Shown here: positions 32,501-47,155 of the stretch, in pieces
Numbering within the stretch: position 1 is the stretch's first letter
Layout of the letters: each line of letters opens with the position of its first letter
Assembly (NCBI GenBank): GCA_037074535.1
Contig: CM073471.1
Coordinates: 62,572,994-62,636,993, forward strand
Direction of reading: 5' to 3'
DNA length: 64,000 bases
DNA from: Gleditsia sinensis
Taxonomy: Eukaryota; Streptophyta; Magnoliopsida; Fabales; Fabaceae
Made by a program: the position numbers and the translations under genes
Notes under the pieces: model-generated
What the model was told of the DNA's origin: nothing
The model's database searches: none
Seen by the model: the letters and a program-made list of their open reading frames with translations, nothing else

Positions 32501-35500
32501 CCCCAGTAACGCCACGACCTTCGTTTCGCGTGGTTCTGACTATCCGGCGGTAGAATCGGGCCGCCGAGAAACCCTAGATGCCAATTTCGTGCATCCGGAT
32601 GACGTTGGCAAAAATTCAAACAAAAGGAATCGTTGGAAAGAAGAAGTCCTCAGTAACGCCACGACCTTCGTTTCGTATTATTCCGACTTTTCGGCGGTAG
32701 AATCGGGCCGCCGAGAAACCCTAGATGCCAATTTCGTGAATCCGGATGACGATGGCGAAAATTATAAAAAGTGGACTTCCTGGAAAGAAGAAGTGCTCAG
32801 TAACGCCACGACCTTCGTTTCGGGTGATTCCGACTTCTCGGGGGTCGAATCCGGCCGCCGAGAAACCTTAGATGACATTTTCGTGCATCCAGATGACCGT
32901 GGTAAAAATCCAAAATACGGGACTCGTTGGAAACAAGAAGTCCTCAGTAACGCCATGTCATTCGTTTCGCGCGATTCCGACTTGCCGGCGGTAGAATCGG
33001 ACCGCCGAGAAACCCTAGATGCCAATTTCGTGCATCCGGATGACGGTGGCGAAAATAATAAAAAAGTGGACTTCCTGGAAAGAAGAACTGCTCAGTAACG
33101 CCACGACCTTCGTTACGCGTGATTCTGACTTTTCGGCGGTCGACTCGGGCCGCCGAGAAACCCAAGATGACATTTTCGTGCATCCGGATGACGGTGGCAA
33201 AAATTCAAACAAAGGGACTCGTTGAAAAGAAGAAGTGATTAGTAACGCTACGATCTTCGTTTCGCGTGATTCCGACTATTGGGAGGTCGAATCGGGCCGC
33301 CGAGAAACCCTAGATGCCATTTTCGTGCGTCCGGGAGACGTTGGCAAAAATACAAACAAAAAGAATCGTTGGAAATAAGAAGTCCTCAGTAACGGCACGA
33401 CCTTCGTTTCGCGTGATTTTGACTTTCCAGCGGTAGAATCGGGCCGCCGAGAAACCCTAGATGCCATTTTCGTGCATACGGATGACGGTGGTGAAAATTA
33501 TAAAAAGTGGACTTCTCGGAAAGAAGAAGTGCTCAGTAACGCCACGACCTTCGTTTCGCGTGACTCTGACTTTTCGGGGGTCGAATCGGACCGCCAAGAA
33601 ACCCTAGATGACATTTTCGTGCATCTGGATGACCGTGGCGAAAATCCAAAACAACGGGACTCGTTGGAAAGAAGAAGTCATCGGTCACGCCACGACCTTC
33701 GTTTCGCGTGATTCCGACTCTCCGGCAGTCGAATCGGGCCGCCGAGAAACCCTAGATGCCATTTTCGTGCATCCGTATGGCGGTGGCAAAAATTGAAACA
33801 AAGGGACTCGCCGAAAAGAAGAAGTCATTAATAACGCTACGACCTTCGTTTCGCGTGATTCTGACTTTCCGGCGGTAGAATCGGGCCGCCGAGAAACCCT
33901 AGATGCCAATTTCGTGCATCCGGATGACGTTGGCAAAAAAATTCAAACAAAAGGAATCGTTGGAAAGAAGAAGTCCCCAGTAACGCCACGACCTTCGTTT
34001 CGCGTGGTTCTGACTATCCGGCGGTAGAATCGGGCCGCCGAGAAACCCTAGATGCCAATTTCGTGCATCCGGATGACGTTGGCAAAAATTCAAACAAAAG
34101 GAATCGTTGGAAAGAAGAAGTCCTCAGTAACGCCACGACCTTCGTTTCGTATTATTCCGACTTTTCGGCGGTAGAATCGGGCCGCCGAGAAACCCTAGAT
34201 GCCAATTTCGTGAATCCGGATGACGATGGCGAAAATTATAAAAAGTGGACTTCCTGGAAAGAAGAAGTGCTCAGTAACGCCACGACCTTCGTTTCGGGTG
34301 ATTCCGACTTCTCGGGGGTCGAATCCGGCCGCCGAGAAACCTTAGATGACATTTTCGTGCATCCAGATGACCGTGGTAAAAATCCAAAATACGGGACTCG
34401 TTGGAAACAAGAAGTCCTCAGTAACGCCATGTCATTCGTTTCGCGCGATTCCGACTTGCCGGCGGTAGAATCGGACCGCCGAGAAACCCTAGATGCCAAT
34501 TTCGTGCATCCGGATGACGGTGGCGAAAATAATAAAAAAGTGGACTTCCTGGAAAGAAGAACTGCTCAGTAACGCCACGACCTTCGTTACGCGTGATTCT
34601 GACTTTTCGGCGGTCGACTCGGGCCGCCGAGAAACCCAAGATGACATTTTCGTGCATCCGGATGACGGTGGCAAAAATTCAAACAAAGGGACTCGTTGAA
34701 AAGAAGAAGTGATTAGTAACGCTACGATCTTCGTTTCGCGTGATTCCGACTATTGGGAGGTCGAATCGGGCCGCCGAGAAACCCTAGATGCCATTTTCGT
34801 GCGTCCGGGAGACGTTGGCAAAAATACAAACAAAAAGAATCGTTGGAAATAAGAAGTCCTCAGTAACGGCACGACCTTCGTTTCGCGTGATTTTGACTTT
34901 CCAGCGGTAGAATCGGGCCGCCGAGAAACCCTAGATGCCATTTTCGTGCATACGGATGACGGTGGTGAAAATTATAAAAAGTGGACTTCTCGGAAAGAAG
35001 AAGTGCTCAGTAACGCCACGACCTTCGTTTCGCGTGACTCTGACTTTTCGGGGGTCGAATCGGACCGCCAAGAAACCCTAGATGACATTTTCGTGCATCT
35101 GGATGACCGTGGCGAAAATCCAAAACAACGGGACTCGTTGGAAAGAAGAAGTCATCGGTCACGCCACGACCTTCGTTTCGCGTGATTCCGACTCTCCGGC
35201 AGTCGAATCGGGCCGCCGAGAAACCCTAGATGCCATTTTCGTGCATCCGTATGGCGGTGGCAAAAATTGAAACAAAGGGACTCGCCGAAAAGAAGAAGTC
35301 ATTAATAACGCTACGACCTTCGTTTCGCGTGATTCTGACTTTCCGGCGGTAGAATCGGGCCGCCGAGAAACCCTAGATGCCAATTTCGTGCATCCGGATG
35401 ACGTTGGCAAAAAAATTCAAACAAAAGGAATCGTTGGAAAGAAGAAGTCCCCAGTAACGCCACGACCTTCGTTTCGCGTGGTTCTGACTATCCGGCGGTA

Positions 35501-38500
35501 GAATCGGGCCGCCGAGAAACCCTAGATGCCAATTTCGTGCATCCGGATGACGTTGGCAAAAATTCAAACAAAAGGAATCGTTGGAAAGAAGAAGTCCTCA
35601 GTAACGCCACGACCTTCGTTTCGTATTATTCCGACTTTTCGGCGGTAGAATCGGGCCGCCGAGAAACCCTAGATGCCAATTTCGTGAATCCGGATGACGA
35701 TGGCGAAAATTATAAAAAGTGGACTTCCTGGAAAGAAGAAGTGCTCAGTAACGCCACGACCTTCGTTTCGGGTGATTCCGACTTCTCGGGGGTCGAATCC
35801 GGCCGCCGAGAAACCTTAGATGACATTTTCGTGCATCCAGATGACCGTGGTAAAAATCCAAAATACGGGACTCGTTGGAAACAAGAAGTCCTCAGTAACG
35901 CCATGTCATTCGTTTCGCGCGATTCCGACTTGCCGGCGGTAGAATCGGACCGCCGAGAAACCCTCGATGCCAATTTCGTGCATCCGGATGACGGTGGCGA
36001 AAATAATAAAAAAGTGGACTTCCTGGAAAGAAGAACTGCTCAGTAACGCCACGACCTTCGTTACGCGTGATTCTGACTTTTCGGCGGTCGACTCGGGCCG
36101 CCGAGAAACCCAAGATGACATTTTCGTGCATCCGGATGACGGTGGCAAAAATTCAAACAAAGGGACTCGTTGAAAAGAAGAAGTGATTAGTAACGCTACG
36201 ATCTTCGTTTCGCGTGATTCCGACTATTGGGAGGTCGAATCGGGCCGCCGAGAAACCCTAGATGCCATTTTCGTGCGTCCGGGAGACGTTGGCAAAAATA
36301 CAAACAAAAAGAATCGTTGGAAATAAGAAGTCCTCAGTAACGGCACGACCTTCGTTTCGCGTGATTTTGACTTTCCAGCGGTAGAATCGGGCCGCCGAGA
36401 AACCCTAGATGCCATTTTCGTGCATACGGATGACGGTGGTGAAAATTATAAAAAGTGGACTTCTCGGAAAGAAGAAGTGCTCAGTAACGCCACGACCTTC
36501 GTTTCGCGTGACTCTGACTTTTCGGGGGTCGAATCGGACCGCCAAGAAACCCTAGATGACATTTTCGTGCATCTGGATGACCGTGGCGAAAATCCAAAAC
36601 AACGGGACTCGTTGGAAAGAAGAAGTCATCGGTCACGCCACGACCTTCGTTTCGCGTGATTCCGACTCTCCGGCAGTCGAATCGGGCCGCCGAGAAACCC
36701 TAGATGCCATTTTCGTGCATCCGTATGGCGGTGGCAAAAATTGAAACAAAGGGACTCGCCGAAAAGAAGAAGTCATTAATAACGCTACGACCTTCGTTTC
36801 GCGTGATTCTGACTTTCCGGCGGTAGAATCGGGCCGCCGAGAAACCCTAGATGCCAATTTCGTGCATCCGGATGACGTTGGCAAAAAAATTCAAACAAAA
36901 GGAATCGTTGGAAAGAAGAAGTCCCCAGTAACGCCACGACCTTCGTTTCGCGTGGTTCTGACTATCCGGCGGTAGAATCGGGCCGCCGAGAAACCCTAGA
37001 TGCCAATTTCGTGCATCCGGATGACGTTGGCAAAAATTCAAACAAAAGGAATCGTTGGAAAGAAGAAGTCCTCAGTAACGCCACGACCTTCGTTTCGTAT
37101 TATTCCGACTTTTCGGCGGTAGAATCGGGCCGCCGAGAAACCCTAGATGCCAATTTCGTGAATCCGGATGACGATGGCGAAAATTATAAAAAGTGGACTT
37201 CCTGGAAAGAAGAAGTGCTCAGTAACGCCACGACCTTCGTTTCGGGTGATTCCGACTTCTCGGGGGTCGAATCCGGCCGCCGAGAAACCTTAGATGACAT
37301 TTTCGTGCATCCAGATGACCGTGGTAAAAATCCAAAATACGGGACTCGTTGGAAACAAGAAGTCCTCAGTAACACCATGTCATTCGTTTCGCGCGATTCC
37401 GACTTGCCGGCGGTAGAATCGGACCGCCGAGAAACCCTAGATGCCAATTTCGTGCATCCGGATGACGGTGGCGAAAATAATAAAAAAGTGGACTTCCTGG
37501 AAAGAAGAACTGCTCAGTAACGCCACGACCTTCGTTACGCGTGATTCTGACTTTTCGGCGGTCGACTCGGGCCGCCGAGAAACCCAAGATGACATTTTCG
37601 TGCATCCGGATGACGGTGGCAAAAATTCAAACAAAGGGACTCGTTGAAAAGAAGAAGTGATTAGTAACGCTACGATCTTCGTTTCGCGTGATTCCGACTA
37701 TTGGGAGGTCGAATCGGGCCGCCGAGAAACCCTAGATGCCATTTTCGTGCGTCCGGGAGACGTTGGCAAAAATACAAACAAAAAGAATCGTTGGAAATAA
37801 GAAGTCCTCAGTAACGGCACGACCTTCGTTTCGCGTGATTTTGACTTTCCAGCGGTAGAATCGGGCCGCCGAGAAACCCTAGATGCCATTTTCGTGCATA
37901 CGGATGACGGTGGTGAAAATTATAAAAAGTGGACTTCTCGGAAAGAAGAAGTGCTCAGTAACGCCACGACCTTCGTTTCGCGTGACTCTGACTTTTCGGG
38001 GGTCGAATCGGACCGCCAAGAAACCCTAGATGACATTTTCGTGCATCTGGATGACCGTGGCGAAAATCCAAAACAACGGGACTCGTTGGAAAGAAGAAGT
38101 CATCGGTCACGCCACGACCTTCGTTTCGCGTGATTCCGACTCTCCGGCAGTCGAATCGGGCCGCCGAGAAACCCTAGATGCCATTTTCGTGCATCCGTAT
38201 GGCGGTGGCAAAAATTGAAACAAAGGGACTCGCCGAAAAGAAGAAGTCATTAATAACGCTACGACCTTCGTTTCGCGTGATTCTGACTTTCCGGCGGTAG
38301 AATCGGGCCGCCGAGAAACCCTAGATGCCAATTTCGTGCATCCGGATGACGTTGGCAAAAAAATTCAAACAAAAGGAATCGTTGGAAAGAAGAAGTCCCC
38401 AGTAACGCCACGACCTTCGTTTCGCGTGGTTCTGACTATCCGGCGGTAGAATCGGGCCGCCGAGAAACCCTAGATGCCAATTTCGTGCATCCGGATGACG

Positions 38501-41500
38501 TTGGCAAAAATTCAAACAAAAGGAATCGTTGGAAAGAAGAAGTCCTCAGTAACGCCACGACCTTCGTTTCGTATTATTCCGACTTTTCGGCGGTAGAATC
38601 GGGCCGCCGAGAAACCCTAGATGCCAATTTCGTGAATCCGGATGACGATGGCGAAAATTATAAAAAGTGGACTTCCTGGAAAGAAGAAGTGCTCAGTAAC
38701 GCCACGACCTTCGTTTCGGGTGATTCCGACTTCTCGGGGGTCGAATCCGGCCGCCGAGAAACCTTAGATGACATTTTCGTGCATCCAGATGACCGTGGTA
38801 AAAATCCAAAATACGGGACTCGTTGGAAACAAGAAGTCCTCAGTAACGCCATGTCATTCGTTTCGCGCGATTCCGACTTGCCGGCGGTAGAATCGGACCG
38901 CCGAGAAACCCTAGATGCCAATTTCGTGCATCCGGATGACGGTGGCGAAAATAATAAAAAAGTGGACTTCCTGGAAAGAAGAACTGCTCAGTAACGCCAC
39001 GACCTTCGTTACGCGTGATTCTGACTTTTCGGCGGTCGACTCGGGCCGCCGAGAAACCCAAGATGACATTTTCGTGCATCCGGATGACGGTGGCAAAAAT
39101 TCAAACAAAGGGACTCGTTGAAAAGAAGAAGTGATTAGTAACGCTACGATCTTCGTTTCGCGTGATTCCGACTATTGGGAGGTCGAATCGGGCCGCCGAG
39201 AAACCCTAGATGCCATTTTCGTGCGTCCGGGAGACGTTGGCAAAAATACAAACAAAAAGAATCGTTGGAAATAAGAAGTCCTCAGTAACGGCACGACCTT
39301 CGTTTCGCGTGATTTTGACTTTCCAGCGGTAGAATCGGGCCGCCGAGAAACCCTAGATGCCATTTTCGTGCATACGGATGACGGTGGTGAAAATTATAAA
39401 AAGTGGACTTCTCGGAAAGAAGAAGTGCTCAGTAACGCCACGACCTTCGTTTCGCGTGACTCTGACTTTTCGGGGGTCGAATCGGACCGCCAAGAAACCC
39501 TAGATGACATTTTCGTGCATCTGGATGACCGTGGCGAAAATCCAAAACAACGGGACTCGTTGGAAAGAAGAAGTCATCGGTCACGCCACGACCTTCGTTT
39601 CGCGTGATTCCGACTCTCCGGCAGTCGAATCGGGCCGCCGAGAAACCCTAGATGCCATTTTCGTGCATCCGTATGGCGGTGGCAAAAATTGAAACAAAGG
39701 GACTCGCCGAAAAGAAGAAGTCATTAATAACGCTACGACCTTCGTTTCGCGTGATTCTGACTTTCCGGCGGTAGAATCGGGCCGCCGAGAAACCCTAGAT
39801 GCCAATTTCGTGCATCCGGATGACGTTGGCAAAAAAATTCAAACAAAAGGAATCGTTGGAAAGAAGAAGTCCCCAGTAACGCCACGACCTTCGTTTCGCG
39901 TGGTTCTGACTATCCGGCGGTAGAATCGGGCCGCCGAGAAACCCTAGATGCCAATTTCGTGCATCCGGATGACGTTGGCAAAAATTCAAACAAAAGGAAT
40001 CGTTGGAAAGAAGAAGTCCTCAGTAACGCCACGACCTTCGTTTCGTATTATTCCGACTTTTCGGCGGTAGAATCGGGCCGCCGAGAAACCCTAGATGCCA
40101 ATTTCGTGAATCCGGATGACGATGGCGAAAATTATAAAAAGTGGACTTCCTGGAAAGAAGAAGTGCTCAGTAACGCCACGACCTTCGTTTCGGGTGATTC
40201 CGACTTCTCGGGGGTCGAATCCGGCCGCCGAGAAACCTTAGATGACATTTTCGTGCATCCAGATGACCGTGGTAAAAATCCAAAATACGGGACTCGTTGG
40301 AAACAAGAAGTCCTCAGTAACGCCATGTCATTCGTTTCGCGCGATTCCGACTTGCCGGCGGTAGAATCGGACCGCCGAGAAACCCTAGATGCCAATTTCG
40401 TGCATCCGGATGACGGTGGCGAAAATAATAAAAAAGTGGACTTCCTGGAAAGAAGAACTGCTCAGTAACGCCACGACCTTCGTTACGCGTGATTCTGACT
40501 TTTCGGCGGTCGACTCGGGCCGCCGAGAAACCCAAGATGACATTTTCGTGCATCCGGATGACGGTGGCAAAAATTCAAACAAAGGGACTCGTTGAAAAGA
40601 AGAAGTGATTAGTAACGCTACGATCTTCGTTTCGCGTGATTCCGACTATTGGGAGGTCGAATCGGGCCGCCGAGAAACCCTAGATGCCATTTTCGTGCGT
40701 CCGGGAGACGTTGGCAAAAATACAAACAAAAAGAATCGTTGGAAATAAGAAGTCCTCAGTAACGGCACGACCTTCGTTTCGCGTGATTTTGACTTTCCAG
40801 CGGTAGAATCGGGCCGCCGAGAAACCCTAGATGCCATTTTCGTGCATACGGATGACGGTGGTGAAAATTATAAAAAGTGGACTTCTCGGAAAGAAGAAGT
40901 GCTCAGTAACGCCACGACCTTCGTTTCGCGTGACTCTGACTTTTCGGGGGTCGAATCGGACCGCCAAGAAACCCTAGATGACATTTTCGTGCATCTGGAT
41001 GACCGTGGCGAAAATCCAAAACAACGGGACTCGTTGGAAAGAAGAAGTCATCGGTCACGCCACGACCTTCGTTTCGCGTGATTCCGACTCTCCGGCAGTC
41101 GAATCGGGCCGCCGAGAAACCCTAGATGCCATTTTCGTGCATCCGTATGGCGGTGGCAAAAATTGAAACAAAGGGACTCGCCGAAAAGAAGAAGTCATTA
41201 ATAACGCTACGACCTTCGTTTCGCGTGATTCTGACTTTCCGGCGGTAGAATCGGGCCGCCGAGAAACCCTAGATGCCAATTTCGTGCATCCGGATGACGT
41301 TGGCAAAAAAATTCAAACAAAAGGAATCGTTGGAAAGAAGAAGTCCCCAGTAACGCCACGACCTTCGTTTCGCGTGGTTCTGACTATCCGGCGGTAGAAT
41401 CGGGCCGCCGAGAAACCCTAGATGCCAATTTCGTGCATCCGGATGACGTTGGCAAAAATTCAAACAAAAGGAATCGTTGGAAAGAAGAAGTCCTCAGTAA

Positions 41501-44500
41501 CGCCACGACCTTCGTTTCGTATTATTCCGACTTTTCGGCGGTAGAATCGGGCCGCCGAGAAACCCTAGATGCCAATTTCGTGAATCCGGATGACGATGGC
41601 GAAAATTATAAAAAGTGGACTTCCTGGAAAGAAGAAGTGCTCAGTAACGCCACGACCTTCGTTTCGGGTGATTCCGACTTCTCGGGGGTCGAATCCGGCC
41701 GCCGAGAAACCTTAGATGACATTTTCGTGCATCCAGATGACCGTGGTAAAAATCCAAAATACGGGACTCGTTGGAAACAAGAAGTCCTCAGTAACGCCAT
41801 GTCATTCGTTTCGCGCGATTCCGACTTGCCGGCGGTAGAATCGGACCGCCGAGAAACCCTAGATGCCAATTTCGTGCATCCGGATGACGGTGGCGAAAAT
41901 AATAAAAAAGTGGACTTCCTGGAAAGAAGAACTGCTCAGTAACGCCACGACCTTCGTTACGCGTGATTCTGACTTTTCGGCGGTCGACTCGGGCCGCCGA
42001 GAAACCCAAGATGACATTTTCGTGCATCCGGATGACGGTGGCAAAAATTCAAACAAAGGGACTCGTTGAAAAGAAGAAGTGATTAGTAACGCTACGATCT
42101 TCGTTTCGCGTGATTCCGACTATTGGGAGGTCGAATCGGGCCGCCGAGAAACCCTAGATGCCATTTTCGTGCGTCCGGGAGACGTTGGCAAAAATACAAA
42201 CAAAAAGAATCGTTGGAAATAAGAAGTCCTCAGTAACGGCACGACCTTCGTTTCGCGTGATTTTGACTTTCCAGCGGTAGAATCGGGCCGCCGAGAAACC
42301 CTAGATGCCATTTTCGTGCATACGGATGACGGTGGTGAAAATTATAAAAAGTGGACTTCTCGGAAAGAAGAAGTGCTCAGTAACGCCACGACCTTCGTTT
42401 CGCGTGACTCTGACTTTTCGGGGGTCGAATCGGACCGCCAAGAAACCCTAGATGACATTTTCGTGCATCTGGATGACCGTGGCGAAAATCCAAAACAACG
42501 GGACTCGTTGGAAAGAAGAAGTCATCGGTCACGCCACGACCTTCGTTTCGCGTGATTCCGACTCTCCGGCAGTCGAATCGGGCCGCCGAGAAACCCTAGA
42601 TGCCATTTTCGTGCATCCGTATGGCGGTGGCAAAAATTGAAACAAAGGGACTCGCCGAAAAGAAGAAGTCATTAATAACGCTACGACCTTCGTTTCGCGT
42701 GATTCTGACTTTCCGGCGGTAGAATCGGGCCGCCGAGAAACCCTAGATGCCAATTTCGTGCATCCGGATGACGTTGGCAAAAAAATTCAAACAAAAGGAA
42801 TCGTTGGAAAGAAGAAGTCCCCAGTAACGCCACGACCTTCGTTTCGCGTGGTTCTGACTATCCGGCGGTAGAATCGGGCCGCCGAGAAACCCTAGATGCC
42901 AATTTCGTGCATCCGGATGACGTTGGCAAAAATTCAAACAAAAGGAATCGTTGGAAAGAAGAAGTCCTCAGTAACGCCACGACCTTCGTTTCGTATTATT
43001 CCGACTTTTCGGCGGTAGAATCGGGCCGCCGAGAAACCCTAGATGCCAATTTCGTGAATCCGGATGACGATGGCGAAAATTATAAAAAGTGGACTTCCTG
43101 GAAAGAAGAAGTGCTCAGTAACGCCACGACCTTCGTTTCGGGTGATTCCGACTTCTCGGGGGTCGAATCCGGCCGCCGAGAAACCTTAGATGACATTTTC
43201 GTGCATCCAGATGACCGTGGTAAAAATCCAAAATACGGGACTCGTTGGAAACAAGAAGTCCTCAGTAACGCCATGTCATTCGTTTCGCGCGATTCCGACT
43301 TGCCGGCGGTAGAATCGGACCGCCGAGAAACCCTAGATGCCAATTTCGTGCATCCGGATGACGGTGGCGAAAATAATAAAAAAGTGGACTTCCTGGAAAG
43401 AAGAACTGCTCAGTAACGCCACGACCTTCGTTACGCGTGATTCTGACTTTTCGGCGGTCGACTCGGGCCGCCGAGAAACCCAAGATGACATTTTCGTGCA
43501 TCCGGATGACGGTGGCAAAAATTCAAACAAAGGGACTCGTTGAAAAGAAGAAGTGATTAGTAACGCTACGATCTTCGTTTCGCGTGATTCCGACTATTGG
43601 GAGGTCGAATCGGGCCGCCGAGAAACCCTAGATGCCATTTTCGTGCGTCCGGGAGACGTTGGCAAAAATACAAACAAAAAGAATCGTTGGAAATAAGAAG
43701 TCCTCAGTAACGGCACGACCTTCGTTTCGCGTGATTTTGACTTTCCAGCGGTAGAATCGGGCCGCCGAGAAACCCTAGATGCCATTTTCGTGCATACGGA
43801 TGACGGTGGTGAAAATTATAAAAAGTGGACTTCTCGGAAAGAAGAAGTGCTCAGTAACGCCACGACCTTCGTTTCGCGTGACTCTGACTTTTCGGGGGTC
43901 GAATCGGACCGCCAAGAAACCCTAGATGACATTTTCGTGCATCTGGATGACCGTGGCGAAAATCCAAAACAACGGGACTCGTTGGAAAGAAGAAGTCATC
44001 GGTCACGCCACGACCTTCGTTTCGCGTGATTCCGACTCTCCGGCAGTCGAATCGGGCCGCCGAGAAACCCTAGATGCCATTTTCGTGCATCCGTATGGCG
44101 GTGGCAAAAATTGAAACAAAGGGACTCGCCGAAAAGAAGAAGTCATTAATAACGCTACGACCTTCGTTTCGCGTGATTCTGACTTTCCGGCGGTAGAATC
44201 GGGCCGCCGAGAAACCCTAGATGCCAATTTCGTGCATCCGGATGACGTTGGCAAAAAAATTCAAACAAAAGGAATCGTTGGAAAGAAGAAGTCCCCAGTA
44301 ACGCCACGACCTTCGTTTCGCGTGGTTCTGACTATCCGGCGGTAGAATCGGGCCGCCGAGAAACCCTAGATGCCAATTTCGTGCATCCGGATGACGTTGG
44401 CAAAAATTCAAACAAAAGGAATCGTTGGAAAGAAGAAGTCCTCAGTAACGCCACGACCTTCGTTTCGTATTATTCCGACTTTTCGGCGGTAGAATCGGGC

Positions 44501-47155
44501 CGCCGAGAAACCCTAGATGCCAATTTCGTGAATCCGGATGACGATGGCGAAAATTATAAAAAGTGGACTTCCTGGAAAGAAGAAGTGCTCAGTAACGCCA
44601 CGACCTTCGTTTCGGGTGATTCCGACTTCTCGGGGGTCGAATCCGGCCGCCGAGAAACCTTAGATGACATTTTCGTGCATCCAGATGACCGTGGTAAAAA
44701 TCCAAAATACGGGACTCGTTGGAAACAAGAAGTCCTCAGTAACGCCATGTCATTCGTTTCGCGCGATTCCGACTTGCCGGCGGTAGAATCGGACCGCCGA
44801 GAAACCCTAGATGCCAATTTCGTGCATCCGGATGACGGTGGCGAAAATAATAAAAAAGTGGACTTCCTGGAAAGAAGAACTGCTCAGTAACGCCACGACC
44901 TTCGTTACGCGTGATTCTGACTTTTCGGCGGTCGACTCGGGCCGCCGAGAAACCCAAGATGACATTTTCGTGCATCCGGATGACGGTGGCAAAAATTCAA
45001 ACAAAGGGACTCGTTGAAAAGAAGAAGTGATTAGTAACGCTACGATCTTCGTTTCGCGTGATTCCGACTATTGGGAGGTCGAATCGGGCCGCCGAGAAAC
45101 CCTAGATGCCATTTTCGTGCGTCCGGGAGACGTTGGCAAAAATACAAACAAAAAGAATCGTTGGAAATAAGAAGTCCTCAGTAACGGCACGACCTTCGTT
45201 TCGCGTGATTTTGACTTTCCAGCGGTAGAATCGGGCCGCCGAGAAACCCTAGATGCCATTTTCGTGCATACGGATGACGGTGGTGAAAATTATAAAAAGT
45301 GGACTTCTCGGAAAGAAGAAGTGCTCAGTAACGCCACGACCTTCGTTTCGCGTGACTCTGACTTTTCGGGGGTCGAATCGGACCGCCAAGAAACCCTAGA
45401 TGACATTTTCGTGCATCTGGATGACCGTGGCGAAAATCCAAAACAACGGGACTCGTTGGAAAGAAGAAGTCATCGGTCACGCCACGACCTTCGTTTCGCG
45501 TGATTCCGACTCTCCGGCAGTCGAATCGGGCCGCCGAGAAACCCTAGATGCCATTTTCGTGCATCCGTATGGCGGTGGCAAAAATTGAAACAAAGGGACT
45601 CGCCGAAAAGAAGAAGTCATTAATAACGCTACGACCTTCGTTTCGCGTGATTCTGACTTTCCGGCGGTAGAATCGGGCCGCCGAGAAACCCTAGATGCCA
45701 ATTTCGTGCATCCGGATGACGTTGGCAAAAAAATTCAAACAAAAGGAATCGTTGGAAAGAAGAAGTCCCCAGTAACGCCACGACCTTCGTTTCGCGTGGT
45801 TCTGACTATCCGGCGGTAGAATCGGGCCGCCGAGAAACCCTAGATGCCAATTTCGTGCATCCGGATGACGTTGGCAAAAATTCAAACAAAAGGAATCGTT
45901 GGAAAGAAGAAGTCCTCAGTAACGCCACGACCTTCGTTTCGTATTATTCCGACTTTTCGGCGGTAGAATCGGGCCGCCGAGAAACCCTAGATGCCAATTT
46001 CGTGAATCCGGATGACGATGGCGAAAATTATAAAAAGTGGACTTCCTGGAAAGAAGAAGTGCTCAGTAACGCCACGACCTTCGTTTCGGGTGATTCCGAC
46101 TTCTCGGGGGTCGAATCCGGCCGCCGAGAAACCTTAGATGACATTTTCGTGCATCCAGATGACCGTGGTAAAAATCCAAAATACGGGACTCGTTGGAAAC
46201 AAGAAGTCCTCAGTAACGCCATGTCATTCGTTTCGCGCGATTCCGACTTGCCGGCGGTAGAATCGGACCGCCGAGAAACCCTAGATGCCAATTTCGTGCA
46301 TCCGGATGACGGTGGCGAAAATAATAAAAAAGTGGACTTCCTGGAAAGAAGAACTGCTCAGTAACGCCACGACCTTCGTTACGCGTGATTCTGACTTTTC
46401 GGCGGTCGACTCGGGCCGCCGAGAAACCCAAGATGACATTTTCGTGCATCCGGATGACGGTGGCAAAAATTCAAACAAAGGGACTCGTTGAAAAGAAGAA
46501 GTGATTAGTAACGCTACGATCTTCGTTTCGCGTGATTCCGACTATTGGGAGGTCGAATCGGGCCGCCGAGAAACCCTAGATGCCATTTTCGTGCGTCCGG
46601 GAGACGTTGGCAAAAATACAAACAAAAAGAATCGTTGGAAATAAGAAGTCCTCAGTAACGGCACGACCTTCGTTTCGCGTGATTTTGACTTTCCAGCGGT
46701 AGAATCGGGCCGCCGAGAAACCCTAGATGCCATTTTCGTGCATACGGATGACGGTGGTGAAAATTATAAAAAGTGGACTTCTCGGAAAGAAGAAGTGCTC
46801 AGTAACGCCACGACCTTCGTTTCGCGTGACTCTGACTTTTCGGGGGTCGAATCGGACCGCCAAGAAACCCTAGATGACATTTTCGTGCATCTGGATGACC
46901 GTGGCGAAAATCCAAAACAACGGGACTCGTTGGAAAGAAGAAGTCATCGGTCACGCCACGACCTTCGTTTCGCGTGATTCCGACTCTCCGGCAGTCGAAT
47001 CGGGCCGCCGAGAAACCCTAGATGCCATTTTCGTGCATCCGTATGGCGGTGGCAAAAATTGAAACAAAGGGACTCGCCGAAAAGAAGAAGTCATTAATAA
47101 CGCTACGACCTTCGTTTCGCGTGATTCTGACTTTCCGGCGGTAGAATCGGGCCGC
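23572..47155 (+). repeat. 10-monomer HOR block B: sixteen near-identical copies
   Basis: Units of 1474 bp starting at 23572, 25046, 26520, 27994, 29468, 30942, 32416, 33890, 35364, 36838, 38312, 39786, 41260, 42734, 44208 and 45682. All have CGAG (not CCAG) at M5. All share with block A the derived CGTGACTCTGAC in M8'. Only isolated private substitutions are visible, for example TCGGCTGTAG near 25324, CCCTCGATGC near 35965 and AACACCATG near 37374. The near-identity over 23.6 kb indicates very recent amplification or ongoing homogenisation. Confidence 0.94.
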